Under the pieces are notes generated by a model. That model did no database searches and was not told the origin of the DNA. It saw nothing but the letters and a program-made list of their open reading frames with translations. Positions 7,984-16,879 of a stretch of 50,217 bases of DNA are shown here, piece after piece. A program made the position numbers and the translations under genes. Within the stretch, counting starts at the first letter, position 1; each line of letters starts with the position of its first letter. The DNA is from Deltaproteobacteria bacterium. Lineage in GTDB: Bacteria > Myxococcota_A > Polyangia > JACPQR01. The stretch is taken from positions 1 to 50,217 of the forward strand of contig JACPQR010000105.1 of the NCBI GenBank assembly GCA_016190375.1, given 5' to 3'.

Positions 7984-9162
7984 ATGCTCGAGCTCGGCTG
8001 TGCAGGGCGCCTGGTCGCACTCGTCATCTTCCTCCCCCTGCTCGCCGCGTGTGGCGAGTCGACGCCCGGCGACGAACCCGCCTCTGACGCGGCGCCCGTC
8101 GATTCCGGCCCGGCCGACGCCACGCCGGACGGTCAGGAGCCGCCGGATGCGGCGACGCTCGACGCGGCACCCGACGGCGGCCCCGCCTCCTGCGGCGAGG
8201 ACGGCGCGTGCTCGCAGGGGGAGGTGTGCTGCGGGGCGCCGCTTCCCTGCGAAGGCCGCTGCGTGCCCGACTGCAGGCTCGGCCGGCCCTGCCCGAACGA
8301 GGGCATGATCTGCAACGAAGAAACGGGGTTGTGCGAGCCGGGTGAGCCAGCGAGGGTGAGCACGCTCGAGCTCACGGTGCGAAACCCGACCAGCGGCATC
8401 GACTGGTGGGCGAAGGCCTTCTATCCGGAGGACGGCGGGGCCGAGAACCAGTATCCGGCGGTCATCTCGGTTCCACCCGGCAGCGGCGCCGGCAGCGACT
8501 CCGAGGATGCAGAGGACCCATCCCGAAGCCCCGCGGTGCAGGCGGAGGCCGGGTTCGTCGTCGTGATCTTCGACCCGGATGGTCGCGGCAACACGGAGGG
8601 CGGGGAGGACGACGACGGCTTCACCCACCAGGATGGGCTCGCGGCACTGGTCCTCACGGTCGCCGATCTGCCTTTCGTCGACGGCGAGCGGATCGGCATC
8701 TCGACCGCCTCCTATGGCATCACGATGGGGAGCGGCGTCCTCGCGCGCTACCCGGAGCTGCCAGTGCAGTTCCTGCTCGACGTGGAAGGCCCGGCGGATC
8801 GCGACGACACAGGCCACTGCGACGAGTCGGACACGGGCCACCTCGATCACGACTGCGAGGACGACACCTGGTGGTCCGAGCGCGAGGCCGCGACCTTCAT
8901 GACCCAGGTCCAGGTGCCCTACCTGCGCCTGCAGAACGCCCGAGACCACGCGCAGCCCGACAACCTCCACGCCATCCTGATGATCGACTCCGCCACCGAC
9001 ACCGCCTTCGGCGGCCAGGGCATCTCGCCGTGGACGCGCGTGAACTCCGAGGGGATGAACCCGCCGAACACCGTCTACTCCGAGGAGTTTCCCCCCGTGT
9101 ACAACGACAACACCCCGTTCGACCTGCCCGCCCTCTGGACCGAGCTCTTCGCGCTGAACTGA
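7984..9162 (+). CDS. Lipoprotein with alpha/beta-hydrolase-like domain
   Basis: The 392-aa protein starts at 7984, chosen because MLELGC begins a clean signal peptide ending in LLAAC (Cys23). An Asp/Ala/Pro linker runs to about 60, then a Cys-rich segment with eight or so cysteines (about 64-112). The remaining 280 residues look like an alpha/beta hydrolase: AVISVPPGSG for the oxyanion-loop strand, VVIFDPDGRGNT, and GISTASYGITMGSG as a nucleophile elbow around Ser-Tyr-Gly. The elbow lacks the usual first Gly. A later NARDHAQPDN could supply the catalytic His. The substrate is unknown; the DGRG motif suggests a dienelactone-hydrolase or peptidase-like fold. It converges on the minus-strand operon ending at 9167. 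Confidence 0.72.
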   Translation: MLELGCAGRLVALVIFLPLLAACGESTPGDEPASDAAPVDSGPADATPDGQEPPDAATLDAAPDGGPASCGEDGACSQGEVCCGAPLPCEGRCVPDCRLGRPCPNEGMICNEETGLCEPGEPARVSTLELTVRNPTSGIDWWAKAFYPEDGGAENQYPAVISVPPGSGAGSDSEDAEDPSRSPAVQAEAGFVVVIFDPDGRGNTEGGEDDDGFTHQDGLAALVLTVADLPFVDGERIGISTASYGITMGSGVLARYPELPVQFLLDVEGPADRDDTGHCDESDTGHLDHDCEDDTWWSEREAATFMTQVQVPYLRLQNARDHAQPDNLHAILMIDSATDTAFGGQGISPWTRVNSEGMNPPNTVYSEEFPPVYNDNTPFDLPALWTELFALN

Positions 9163-9166
9163 CCCC

Positions 9167-10459
9167 TCACGCGTCCTTGCGCCACCAGCACTTGATGCGC
9201 TGCCATCCGGTCATCGTGCGGCGCGAGTCGTGATAGGCCTGATCGGCGGCCTTCTCGAGGCGCGAGATGTCGTCGGGCTGGATGCCCAGCCCGTAGCGCA
9301 CGCGACCGTAGATCGCGGCGGCCTCGCGCAGGGAGTCGCTGCGTGCCAGGCCCGCCTTGTGCGCGCGCTCCTGGACCTCTTCCACCGTTTCGTCGATCGA
9401 GGAGCCTGGTCTCGGCGCAGCACCAGCGTCGGTCGCTCCCGTCAGGACGAGCCTCCAGAGGTTCTTGACGCGCTCGGTGGGCGGGACCCGAACCAAGGGC
9501 CGCCGCCAGTGGCGCATCCTCACCAGGCGGCGGACCGGGCGGTTCAAGAGGAACAGCGGGATGAAGGGCAGGAGCATCGAGCCGCCCTTCTCCGCCTCGT
9601 CCATCACCTTCCTCAGGGCCCTGGCCACCCCGTCCCAGTCCATGTCGTCGATGGGCTCGGTCCTCGGCCTTCTGGGCTCCTCGTCCGCGTGGTGCGCCTT
9701 GCGGTCGCCCTTGCCAGTCCGCCAGAGGTAAGGGGCGATGATCGCCGTGCCCGCGAAGACGATCGCCGTCAGCGCCAGGATCGCGGCCCAGCCGCGCGGC
9801 TGCAGCTTCACCCTCGGCCGCTCGGCGCGGATCAGCGTGCGCTTCCAGGGCGCGCCGCCGAGGAGCTCCCAGAGCGCGAGTCGGTGCGACTCCTTGGCGG
9901 CCATGTAGAAGAGGATCAGCACCACGAGGAGGAACAGGTAGAGGAGCGGGAGCGGCATCCACGCGGAGATCTTCGAGCGCTCCCAGGCGGCGACGCGGCC
10001 GTAGTCGTTGAGGTAGATCATGATCGCGCCGACCCAGCAGAGGATCGGGAGCCACGCCGCGGCCAGCCCGAACCTGTGGGAGAGCGCGAGGTGGCCGCAG
10101 CCGAAGCCCATCAGGAAGCCGATCCAGCCGAGGAGCACGACCTCGGCGCCAATCGCCATCGCGCTCGCGACCGCGATCATCATGATGACGTTCACGAAGC
10201 CGAAGGCGACGTTGAGCCAGAACCGAACCCTCGAGAGCGCGAGGAGGTTGCCGCAACCGAGACCGACGATCGCGCCCGCCTCGAACGACATCAGCGTCTC
10301 GAAGTCGTTCGGCAGCCCTCCCTCGACGAGCACGATCGTGAAGGCCATCGCGAAGAGGCCCCCGAGCGAGAGGAGCCAGTAGGCAAAGAGCGGCAGCTTC
10401 GCCTTGGCGAAGGCGTCGCCGAAGCCCAGCCTAGCGTTCGCGCGCGCCCTCGGTCTCAT
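9167..10459 (-). CDS. Multi-pass membrane protein with DUF4129-like C-terminus
   Basis: The 430-aa protein starts at ATG 10459, overlapping the DUF58 stop as ATGA, so translation is coupled. About seven hydrophobic segments are visible, starting with KLPLFAYWLLSLGGLFAMAF and ending with GWAAILALTAIVFAGTAII. The C-terminal cytoplasmic region ends in SLREAAAIYGRVRYGLGIQPDD, which resembles DUF4129, a domain usually found in operons with MoxR and DUF58 proteins and often fused to transglutaminases. No transglutaminase domain is present here. It is the last gene of the operon, and a much longer open frame reaching 11875 is only the shadow of the upstream gene. Its role in the MoxR system is unknown. 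Confidence 0.75.
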   Translation of the reverse strand: MRPRARANARLGFGDAFAKAKLPLFAYWLLSLGGLFAMAFTIVLVEGGLPNDFETLMSFEAGAIVGLGCGNLLALSRVRFWLNVAFGFVNVIMMIAVASAMAIGAEVVLLGWIGFLMGFGCGHLALSHRFGLAAAWLPILCWVGAIMIYLNDYGRVAAWERSKISAWMPLPLLYLFLLVVLILFYMAAKESHRLALWELLGGAPWKRTLIRAERPRVKLQPRGWAAILALTAIVFAGTAIIAPYLWRTGKGDRKAHHADEEPRRPRTEPIDDMDWDGVARALRKVMDEAEKGGSMLLPFIPLFLLNRPVRRLVRMRHWRRPLVRVPPTERVKNLWRLVLTGATDAGAAPRPGSSIDETVEEVQERAHKAGLARSDSLREAAAIYGRVRYGLGIQPDDISRLEKAADQAYHDSRRTMTGWQRIKCWWRKDA

Positions 10460-12120
10460 GCGGTCAGCGTGTAGGTGATGCCGTGCGATTGCAGGCGATA
10501 GACGGGCTCGGACCGCCCCCGGATCTGCGCCTCGGCGGCCCTCGCACCGCTCTCGACCGCGCGGTCCGCCCACTCCTCGAGCCGCTGACGCTTCCCGCGG
10601 AGCCTGGCCCGCTTCAGCGACTCGGCGAACGAGTTCTCGTCGGCGCCGGTCGGGAAGGGCAGGAGGAAGAACGCCTTCATCCCGTCGCCGGAAACAGGCG
10701 CCGGATGGCGGCTCGGCGGCAGGTACACCCACGTGACCCGCCTCCCGCCGATGTCCGGAAGCCGGCAGAAGCGGGTCGTCACGACGACCGGCTCGGCGGC
10801 ATCCTTCGCGCTCCTGCCCGAATCGGAGTCGACGAGCATCGCGTCGAGGTCGAGCTGCGATTGCCAGGTGACCGCCGACCCGAGGTCCGCCCAGAGCAGG
10901 TGCGAGCCCCGCTTGCACCTGAGCTCCTCGAGCGCGAGGGGCTTGCCCGGCCGCGCCGCCGCGCACACGAGCGTGACCTGCTCGCCGCGCTCGACCAGCG
11001 CCTTCGCGAGCGAGATCCAGGCCTCGACCAGATCGTCGAGCACGTCCTCGAGGGGCCCCTGCGCGTTGGCGAGCCCCGGCGGCAGGAAGCTGTCGACGAC
11101 GAGCCGCACGCGGCGCCGCGAGACGGGGACCGACTCCGGGACGCGGATGTGCAGCCGCCCCACCTTCATCGAGAGCTTCCAGTTGATCCGCCGCGTGTCG
11201 TCGCGCGGCATGTACTCGCGGAAGCGGAAGAGATCCTCGGTGGGCATCCTCGACACGATGGTCAGGACGTCCTCGTCCTTGCTGCGCGAGCGGGGCGGGT
11301 CGCCGATCGCGACGGGCCGGAAGCGCGGGAGCACCTTGAGCGTGGTGTGGGCCGCCTGCGCCACCGCGACGCGCGTCAGCCCGAGGATGTCCTGGTACCA
11401 GATCTGCGCCGGCCCGATCGCGAAGACTCCGCGAGGAGTGCGCCGCACCGGCCCCGACAGCGTGACCGCACGTGACGACACGTTGCTCGAAGCGACGTGG
11501 CGGCTCTCGGTCTCGAGCCTGTGGTGCAGCTGGTCCTCGATCACCAGGTGAAAGCCGAAGGGCACCGGCACCCGCTCGAGCTGGAAGCGCTCCTCCACCT
11601 CGTCGCCGCGGGAGACGACCGCGGGCGACATCTCGCGCGAGACCCGTCCCCGGCGCGCCGCGGTCTTCTGCGCGAAGTCCCCGACGAAGAACGCCGAGAC
11701 CACGATCCCGACCGTCGACGCCACGTACACGAGCGTCAGGCCCAGGACGCACATGACCCCGAACTGAGCCCACTTGATGGCCAGCGCGCAGATGAGGGCC
11801 CCCAGCGAGACGAGCAGGAGGAAGTAGCCCTTGCCCGTGAGCACCTTCGCGTGACGGTAGGAGGCCTCGATCCACCCGATCGGACGGCCCGACTCGCGCC
11901 CGACCGCGACCTCTCGCCGCGTCTTCTGGGCGATGCCGGCGAGCTGGAGCAGCATGATCGGGAACAGGAGGAACCCGCAGAAGCGGACGAGCTCGCCGAG
12001 CGTCTCGGTGACCTCGTAGACGTCGACGAAGTACGCCGTGATCCCGCCGACGAGGAAGGGCAGCGCACAGAGCGCCGTCGTGTGAGTCAGCGCCTTCCAG
12101 AGCGTCCAGAGCGCTTTCAT
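10456..12120 (-). CDS. DUF58 domain protein with N-terminal membrane segments
   Basis: The 554-aa protein has two or more membrane hairpins in the first 150 residues (about 12-63 and 98-146), then a soluble domain. The DUF58 hallmark FREYMPRDDTRRINWKLS is at 300-317, matching the family consensus ReYxxGDdxRrIdWk. Members carry a vWA-like fold and work with MoxR AAA+ ATPases, possibly in maturation of metal- or cofactor-dependent envelope enzymes. It lies 1 nt downstream of moxR and overlaps the next gene by 4 nt. At 554 aa it is longer than the usual 300-450 because of the membrane part and a C-terminal extension. Confidence 0.9.
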   Translation of the reverse strand: MKALWTLWKALTHTTALCALPFLVGGITAYFVDVYEVTETLGELVRFCGFLLFPIMLLQLAGIAQKTRREVAVGRESGRPIGWIEASYRHAKVLTGKGYFLLLVSLGALICALAIKWAQFGVMCVLGLTLVYVASTVGIVVSAFFVGDFAQKTAARRGRVSREMSPAVVSRGDEVEERFQLERVPVPFGFHLVIEDQLHHRLETESRHVASSNVSSRAVTLSGPVRRTPRGVFAIGPAQIWYQDILGLTRVAVAQAAHTTLKVLPRFRPVAIGDPPRSRSKDEDVLTIVSRMPTEDLFRFREYMPRDDTRRINWKLSMKVGRLHIRVPESVPVSRRRVRLVVDSFLPPGLANAQGPLEDVLDDLVEAWISLAKALVERGEQVTLVCAAARPGKPLALEELRCKRGSHLLWADLGSAVTWQSQLDLDAMLVDSDSGRSAKDAAEPVVVTTRFCRLPDIGGRRVTWVYLPPSRHPAPVSGDGMKAFFLLPFPTGADENSFAESLKRARLRGKRQRLEEWADRAVESGARAAEAQIRGRSEPVYRLQSHGITYTLTA

Positions 12121-12121
12121 T

Positions 12122-13102
12122 TCATACGGGCGCCGGCACCCGGGAGATCACCTCCTGGATGAACTCCCGTCCGACTCGCGCGTCCGCCACGAGCACCCGG
12201 TGGCTGTACACGTCGGGAGCGAGCGTCTGCAGGTCCTCCACCGACACGTAGTCGCGCCCCGAGAGCATGGCCCTCGCCTGCGCCGCGCGCATGACGCCGA
12301 GCGTGGACCGCGGCGAGATCGACTGCAGGTTCTGCGAGTCGCTCCTGAGCGCGTTCGCGATCCCGACCGCGTATCGCTTGATGTCGTCCGAGCAGAAGAC
12401 GAGAGGGACCGTCTGTTGCCAGCGAAGGAACTGCGATCGGTCGATCACCGGCCGGATGTCCTCGAGCACGGGGTCGACGGCGAGATGGACGTCGAGCATT
12501 CTCACCTCGGCATCCTGCGGCGGGTAGCCCACCGAGAGCATCATGAGGAAGCGATCCATCTGCGCCGCGGGCAGAGCGTAGGTGCCGTCGTGGTCGAGCG
12601 GGTTCATGGTCGCGAGGACCTGGAACGGGGCGTCGAGCTTGTGGGTCACGCCCTCGACCGAGACCTGGCGCTCCTCCATGACCTCGAGGAGCGCGGACTG
12701 GGTCTTGGGCGTCGCGCGGTTGATCTCGTCCGCGAGCAGGATGTTCGTGAAGACCGGGCCGGGCTGGAAGTCGAACGCCTTCTTCCTCAGGTCGAAGACG
12801 TTCGAGCCCGTGATGTCCATCGGCAACAGATCGGGGACGAACTGGATGCGCTTGAACGCGCAGGCGATCGTCGCGGCGATCGTCCGGGCCAGCATCGTCT
12901 TGCCGGTGCCTGGAACGTCCTTGAGGAGGACGTGGCCACGCGCCGCCATCGCCGTGAGCACCCGCTCGATCACGAGCTCCTTGCCCAGGATCACACGCTG
13001 GACGTTCTCGAAGACCTTCACGTACTCCTCGTGGATGATGGCGAGGGTCTGGGTCATGTCCAGCCGGCTCGGTACGGCGATCGCGGACCTCGCGGATTCC
13101 AT
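12122..13102 (-). CDS. MoxR-family AAA+ ATPase
   Basis: The 326-aa protein is the normal size for MoxR. Walker A is DVPGTGKT at 62-69, Walker B is ILLADEINRA (Asp125, Glu126), and sensor-type sequence LATMNPLDHDGTYALPAAQMDRF follows in the usual order. MoxR proteins act as chaperone-like ATPases alongside vWA or DUF58 partners. The start at 13102 is placed by GAGGTGA just upstream. The gene lies 5 nt from the TerB-domain gene and 1 nt from the DUF58 gene, so the four genes form one operon. A reading open upstream to 14077 in this frame is a shadow. Confidence 0.95.
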   Translation of the reverse strand: MESARSAIAVPSRLDMTQTLAIIHEEYVKVFENVQRVILGKELVIERVLTAMAARGHVLLKDVPGTGKTMLARTIAATIACAFKRIQFVPDLLPMDITGSNVFDLRKKAFDFQPGPVFTNILLADEINRATPKTQSALLEVMEERQVSVEGVTHKLDAPFQVLATMNPLDHDGTYALPAAQMDRFLMMLSVGYPPQDAEVRMLDVHLAVDPVLEDIRPVIDRSQFLRWQQTVPLVFCSDDIKRYAVGIANALRSDSQNLQSISPRSTLGVMRAAQARAMLSGRDYVSVEDLQTLAPDVYSHRVLVADARVGREFIQEVISRVPAPV

Positions 13103-13107
13103 CAGTG

Positions 13108-14121
13108 TCACCTCGTGACCTCGGTGGCGGCCGCCGGCTCTGCGGTGGGGCCGAAGAAGAAGGACTTGAGCTTGAGGAGGAAGCGGCGCGCGCTCGACGT
13201 GTGGGCCTCGCGGTATCGCTCGACCCACTCGACGAGGTCGTCCTCGGGGATGCCCCAGGCGTTCGCATATGCCTTGGCGAGGCGCAGCTCGCTCGTGTCG
13301 GCGTAGCCGTCGATCGTGGCGAGCTGGATCATCAGCTCCACGATCTCGCGCCGGCGAGCGCGCGGGATGTGACGCTCGACCTCGGCGGGGCGATGGACTC
13401 GAATCTCGTGCGGCTCGAGCGGGGTCTGCCCCTCGGCCTCCAGGAACGCCGAGACGAAGCGCTCCTCGGCGGGATCGATCGACCCGTCGGCCGCCATGAC
13501 GCTCACGATCGGGTAGAGGATGGCCCGGGGATCGCGCCCCACCGAGGAGTCGCGAGGGGCGACCTGATAGGCCGCCTCCCGAAGAGCTTCCTCGCCACCG
13601 CGATCCACGGTGACGGCTCCTCCCGAGACGTGCCCGAACAGGAAATGGAACACGTCGAACGAGGTCTGAACCGGCTCGCCTCGCCGGAGCCTGCCCACCA
13701 GCTCGTCGATCGAGACCTCGCAGAACGCCTCGTCGAGGAGCTCCTGGCCGGCTTCGTAGCCTTCCTCGAGCGCGAACGCCTGGAGGCGCGCCTCGACGTC
13801 CGCGCGCGACTCGAGGCTCGCCTGCGCTCCGGTCTGCCGCGAGACGGCCTGTAGCCCGCAGGCGGCGCAGCTCCGGGTCTCGGGCGCCGTCGGGCCCAGT
13901 ATCGCCTTGCAGGCGGGACAGCGCCCGACCACGGGCTGGACCGCCGGAAGCGCGGGCTCGGTCGCTCCCTCCCATCGAGCGTCGCAGAAGCGGCATCGTG
14001 CCTCGAGCGGCACCCCGAACCCGCTGAGGATCGAGCGGCCGTCGAAGACCTCGACCACCGCGGACTCGACCCGGCACAGAGGGCAGTCGGCCAGGACCTC
14101 GAAGTGCAGGGCGGCGCCCAT
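13108..14121 (-). CDS. TerB-like domain protein with N-terminal zinc ribbons
   Basis: The 337-aa protein begins with two putative zinc ribbons, Cys13/16 with Cys43/46 and Cys68/71 with Cys85/88. The C-terminal half carries a TerB (tellurite-resistance/DjlA N-terminal) type helical domain: ILYPIVSVMAADGSIDPAEE near 195-215 and ELMIQLATIDGYADTSELRL near 265-285, each with the acidic DG.ID/DG.AD motif typical of the family. TerB domains are proposed metal-binding or membrane-stress modules. As the first gene of the MoxR operon it may give the system an envelope-stress or metal link, which is inference. The start at 14121 is the first ATG with ribbons intact. Confidence 0.78.
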   Translation of the reverse strand: MGAALHFEVLADCPLCRVESAVVEVFDGRSILSGFGVPLEARCRFCDARWEGATEPALPAVQPVVGRCPACKAILGPTAPETRSCAACGLQAVSRQTGAQASLESRADVEARLQAFALEEGYEAGQELLDEAFCEVSIDELVGRLRRGEPVQTSFDVFHFLFGHVSGGAVTVDRGGEEALREAAYQVAPRDSSVGRDPRAILYPIVSVMAADGSIDPAEERFVSAFLEAEGQTPLEPHEIRVHRPAEVERHIPRARRREIVELMIQLATIDGYADTSELRLAKAYANAWGIPEDDLVEWVERYREAHTSSARRFLLKLKSFFFGPTAEPAAATEVTR

Positions 14122-14178
14122 GCTCCGAGGATAGTACCCCCGATCCGTCCCCTGGTATTCCCCGACTTGTGTGTGGAT

Positions 14179-14195
14179 CTCGCGAGAACCGCGAG
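14179..14195 (-). terminator. Weak hairpin downstream of the post-COAP-1-like gene
   Basis: CTCGCG and CGCGAG (14179-14184 with 14190-14195) form a 6-bp stem with a 5-nt loop, 23 nt past the stop codon at 14218 in the minus direction. No U-tract follows, so this is only a weak terminator candidate. Confidence 0.25.
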
Positions 14196-14217
14196 GGTTT
14201 GTCGCGGAGCGCTGTTC

Positions 14218-14823
14218 TTACGGATGCCCGCCGTTCGGGGGATGGATCTGCAGGTTGCCGCCGGCGATGGTGTCGGCCTCCGAGTAGACGACCGTGCCGC
14301 CGGGCGACCAGATGGTGATCGAGTAGAAGTCGCTGTCCTTGCCGCCCTCCGCTCGATCCTCGATGCGGACGAAGAACGTGTAGCCGTCCAGGTGATTCCA
14401 GCTACCGGTCCCGGAGAACTCGGCGATGTTCGCGTCGGCCTTCGGCACCTCGGGCCCGGCGCCGCCGTCGTCGAAGCAGCTCAGGGCCGTGACCAGCCCG
14501 TGGAACACATCGCCCAGGTGATTGACGTTCTCCCACTCACCTCGCACGGATCCGTCCTTCATCGTCATGGCGTTGCCGCCGAAGCTGTCTTCCTTCGAGA
14601 CGCCTGCGCCCTGGCCGTCCGTGCTGCCGTTGTGGCCTCCCCCCGTCACCCAGCAATCGACGTCCGGGGGCGGCGGCGGTGGCGGCGGCGGACAATCAAA
14701 CCAGTCGCACCCACCCGTCCCCGTCGCCAGCGAGTGAGAGGCTACCGAATCGTCACCGGACGGCCCGCCCAGGCACCCTCCCAGGAATGCCAGGACCAGG
14801 AATGAAACGGGACTCGATCTCAT
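14218..14823 (-). CDS. Lipoprotein with post-COAP-1-like domain
   Basis: The 201-aa protein starts at ATG 14823 and has a signal peptide ending LGGC (Cys17). A run of nine prolines (about 46-54) precedes the mature domain, which reads CWVTGGGHNG, then NVNHLGDVFHGLVTALSCF, then FSGTGSWNHLDGYTFFVRIED and ends GGNLQIH. This order of GGG, NYxDH-like, a GYTF strand with an acidic DR.EGG.SD loop and GGNIQIH-like end resembles the post-COAP-1 domain of secreted bacterial proteins, whose function is unknown. The ribosome binding site CGAGGTG precedes the start. It points away from the gene at 14964. Confidence 0.75.
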   Translation of the reverse strand: MRSSPVSFLVLAFLGGCLGGPSGDDSVASHSLATGTGGCDWFDCPPPPPPPPPDVDCWVTGGGHNGSTDGQGAGVSKEDSFGGNAMTMKDGSVRGEWENVNHLGDVFHGLVTALSCFDDGGAGPEVPKADANIAEFSGTGSWNHLDGYTFFVRIEDRAEGGKDSDFYSITIWSPGGTVVYSEADTIAGGNLQIHPPNGGHP

Positions 14824-14963
14824 TGCACACCTCGCTTGCCAGAATTCCTCCGTTCGAGCTCCTCGACCCCGGGTCGGGGCCGAACCTGTGTAGTGGGGTC
14901 CCCGTGACAAGGGGGGCGAGGAAGCGATTCTCCGGCCGTGGAGGGTGATGTAGGTTCGGGTGC

Positions 14964-16049
14964 ATGCGGCAGCTCGTCGCGCTAACCGCCCTCGTCATTG
15001 GTTGCGGCGAAGCTCGGGTTGCCGAGGTCTACCCCTCGATTGGGCGCATCGACGCCGCCAGGGTCGAGGGACGGATCCTCGAAGTCGAGGACGACGATGA
15101 CGACCGGACGGAGCCGATCCGCGCGCTCGACGACGACGGGGCCGAGGGAGTTCGCGTGCAGGTCCTCGTCGGCGGCAAGCGAGCGGGCACTGCCGAGTCC
15201 AACGGCGACGGGGGATTCGCCGTCTCTCTCGATCGCGATTCGCGCCAGCGTCCCGGGACCAGGCGGGTCGTGGTGCGCGCCGCCGAAGGCCTGCTGGGAG
15301 TCGGTCGCGTCACCCTCCTGCCCACGGATCGCGCTCCGCTCGTCGTGACGAGCGACGTGGACATGACCTACCTCGAGACCCGCTTCGCTCGCATCGTCGA
15401 GATCCAGAGATTGCTGGTGATGCCGGCTCGAGACCATCGGCCGCTCGAGGGGATGCCCGGTCTGTTTCGCCGGCTCAGGCGGCGCGCCGACGCGCTCCGC
15501 TTCGTCTCTGGGAGCCCGGGGTTCTTCCGGCGCCACCTGGCGGCCCGGCTGGAGATCGACGGGATCGCCTACGACGAGCTGACCCTCAAGCCGTTCGGCG
15601 AGATCGCCGCGAGGCGCTGGACGCAGCCGGCCACGATCGAGGCCGCGCTCCGCGAGCAGGTCGGCTACAAGGTCCTGGCGCTCCTCGACGGACGGCTACG
15701 TCTCCCCCGCGTCTGCCGCGAGGTCCTCCTCGGCGACGACACGGAGATGGACGCCTACGCCTACGGCATCTACCGCGACGTCCTGCGCCCCGGCGGCTGG
15801 TCAGACTCCCGACTGCTTCAGGCCCTGGCCGACATGGGCGTCGACAGGTCGTCGAGGCCCCCCATCCTCGAGGCGGCAGGGCGAGCCCGGAGCTGGGCTC
15901 GCGGTGGCGGGGTCGTGCTCATCGGCATCCGCGAGACCGACCGGCCGAACCGCGACCACCCCGCTCATCGCGTGGCCGGGCCGGGCGTGGTGTTCCATCG
16001 AGCTACCGGGGATCTGGGTCGGGCGCTGGCCTCGCAGGGCATCCTCTGA
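14964..16049 (+). CDS. Lipoprotein with APP1-type phosphatidate phosphatase (DUF2183) domain
   Basis: The 361-aa protein has a short signal peptide with lipobox VIGC (Cys14). Residues about 35-110 are an acidic region and a beta-rich segment. The catalytic part resembles yeast APP1 / DUF2183, an HAD-like fold: VVTSDVDMTY (DxDxT nucleophile motif), FVSGSPGFF (motif II), LKPFGE and VLLGDDTEMDAYAYG (acidic motif IV). Family members dephosphorylate phosphatidate or are uncharacterised bacterial homologues. Export as a lipoprotein suggests action at the outer membrane. The C-terminus shows no extra domain. Confidence 0.78.
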   Translation: MRQLVALTALVIGCGEARVAEVYPSIGRIDAARVEGRILEVEDDDDDRTEPIRALDDDGAEGVRVQVLVGGKRAGTAESNGDGGFAVSLDRDSRQRPGTRRVVVRAAEGLLGVGRVTLLPTDRAPLVVTSDVDMTYLETRFARIVEIQRLLVMPARDHRPLEGMPGLFRRLRRRADALRFVSGSPGFFRRHLAARLEIDGIAYDELTLKPFGEIAARRWTQPATIEAALREQVGYKVLALLDGRLRLPRVCREVLLGDDTEMDAYAYGIYRDVLRPGGWSDSRLLQALADMGVDRSSRPPILEAAGRARSWARGGGVVLIGIRETDRPNRDHPAHRVAGPGVVFHRATGDLGRALASQGIL

Positions 16050-16061
16050 CTTCGCCGTTTT

Positions 16062-16098
16062 TTGGACATCGAGTTATCCACAGCTATACTGATGTCCA
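16062..16098 (+). promoter_or_regulatory. Sigma70-like promoter with embedded DnaA box and operator palindrome
   Basis: TTGGAC at 16062-16067 and TATACT at 16085-16090 are separated by 17 nt, a good -35/-10 pair. The spacer contains TTATCCACA (16074-16082), an exact consensus DnaA box. An inverted repeat TGGACATC (16063-16070) / GATGTCCA (16091-16098) spans the whole promoter and looks like an operator. The predicted transcription start near 16097 leaves only about 5 nt before the ATG at 16103, so the mRNA would be leaderless. Regulation by DnaA is possible but a single box may be chance. Confidence 0.6.
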
Positions 16099-16102
16099 GG
16101 CA

Positions 16103-16879
16103 ATGCGGAGGAGCGAAACCAGGAGCGCCGACTCGAGGGGACCCGTCCCGGAGTCCTACCTCCTGCTCGCGGAGCGCGCCCGGAACGAGGCGGCGAGGCG
16201 GCGCTGGGCCCGGACGGGGCTCAGGCTCTCGTCCAACAAGGAGACGAGCTTTCTCCTCCTGGAACAGCTCTTCAAGGCCGACTTCCGCGAAGGAGACTAC
16301 CGGTCGGCGCTGGACGCCGCGACGGCGATGATCCGGCTCGAGATGCTGGCGGACGGCGCCTGGGCCCGGGCGGCGGCCTGTCACCTGGCGCTCGGAGATC
16401 TCGACAACACGGAGAAGGCGCTCAGGCAGGCCGTCGCCAAGGCGCCGGGGCAGCGCCGGGCCTACCACCTCTGGAGCCTCGGGGCGTTCCTCCACATGCA
16501 CGGCCGTCTCGCCGAGGCCCTGCAGGCCTTCGGCCGCGGCGAGAGGATCGCCAGCTCGCCGCTGACCCGCGCCCACGCCGCGGCAGTCCGGTGCGAGCTC
16601 GGTGAGCCTCCGGCCCAGATCGACCAGCTCGTGCAGGATCTCGAGGCCGATCCTACCCGGGAGGGCTACGGGAGATTCGTCCTCGGCCTCCTCTACCGCC
16701 ACGAGGGAGACGCGGCACGAGCTTCGGAGAACCTCCAGGCATTCGTCCGCCGCTGCGAGGAAGATCCCAGGGAGCGGGCGGTCACTCTCGCCCGCGAGCT
16801 GGAGATCGCGCGTCGCCTGCTCGGCGAGACGCACCGGGCTCGCGTGATTCCGATCCGCGCCGCCCGGCGGGCACGGTGA
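16103..16879 (+). CDS. Tetratricopeptide-repeat protein
   Basis: The 258-aa cytosolic protein has helix-turn-helix repeats of TPR type: LFKADFREGDYRSALDAATA, AACHLALGDLDNTEKALRQA, LGAFLHMHGRLAEALQAFGR and a last one with LGLLYRHEGDAARASENLQA. TPR modules mediate protein-protein contact; no enzymatic domain is present. The start at ATG 16103 sits directly at the predicted transcription start, with no ribosome binding site. The GTGA overlap with thiD downstream couples the two genes, although a functional link to thiamine synthesis is not evident. Confidence 0.75.
   Translation: MRRSETRSADSRGPVPESYLLLAERARNEAARRRWARTGLRLSSNKETSFLLLEQLFKADFREGDYRSALDAATAMIRLEMLADGAWARAAACHLALGDLDNTEKALRQAVAKAPGQRRAYHLWSLGAFLHMHGRLAEALQAFGRGERIASSPLTRAHAAAVRCELGEPPAQIDQLVQDLEADPTREGYGRFVLGLLYRHEGDAARASENLQAFVRRCEEDPRERAVTLARELEIARRLLGETHRARVIPIRAARRAR

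Noticed and set aside
9167..11875. 902-aa frame suggesting one fused membrane protein
   Set aside because: Only its last 430 residues are meaningful; the first part is DUF58 DNA in the wrong frame and the ATGA junction gives a proper start.
14522..14948. Small plus-strand frames over the post-COAP-1-like gene
   Set aside because: They are antisense and include poly-Gly from the complementary poly-Pro run.
16074..16082. Possible replication origin at the DnaA box
   Set aside because: A single box, no AT-rich unwinding region and no dnaA, dnaN or gyrase genes nearby.
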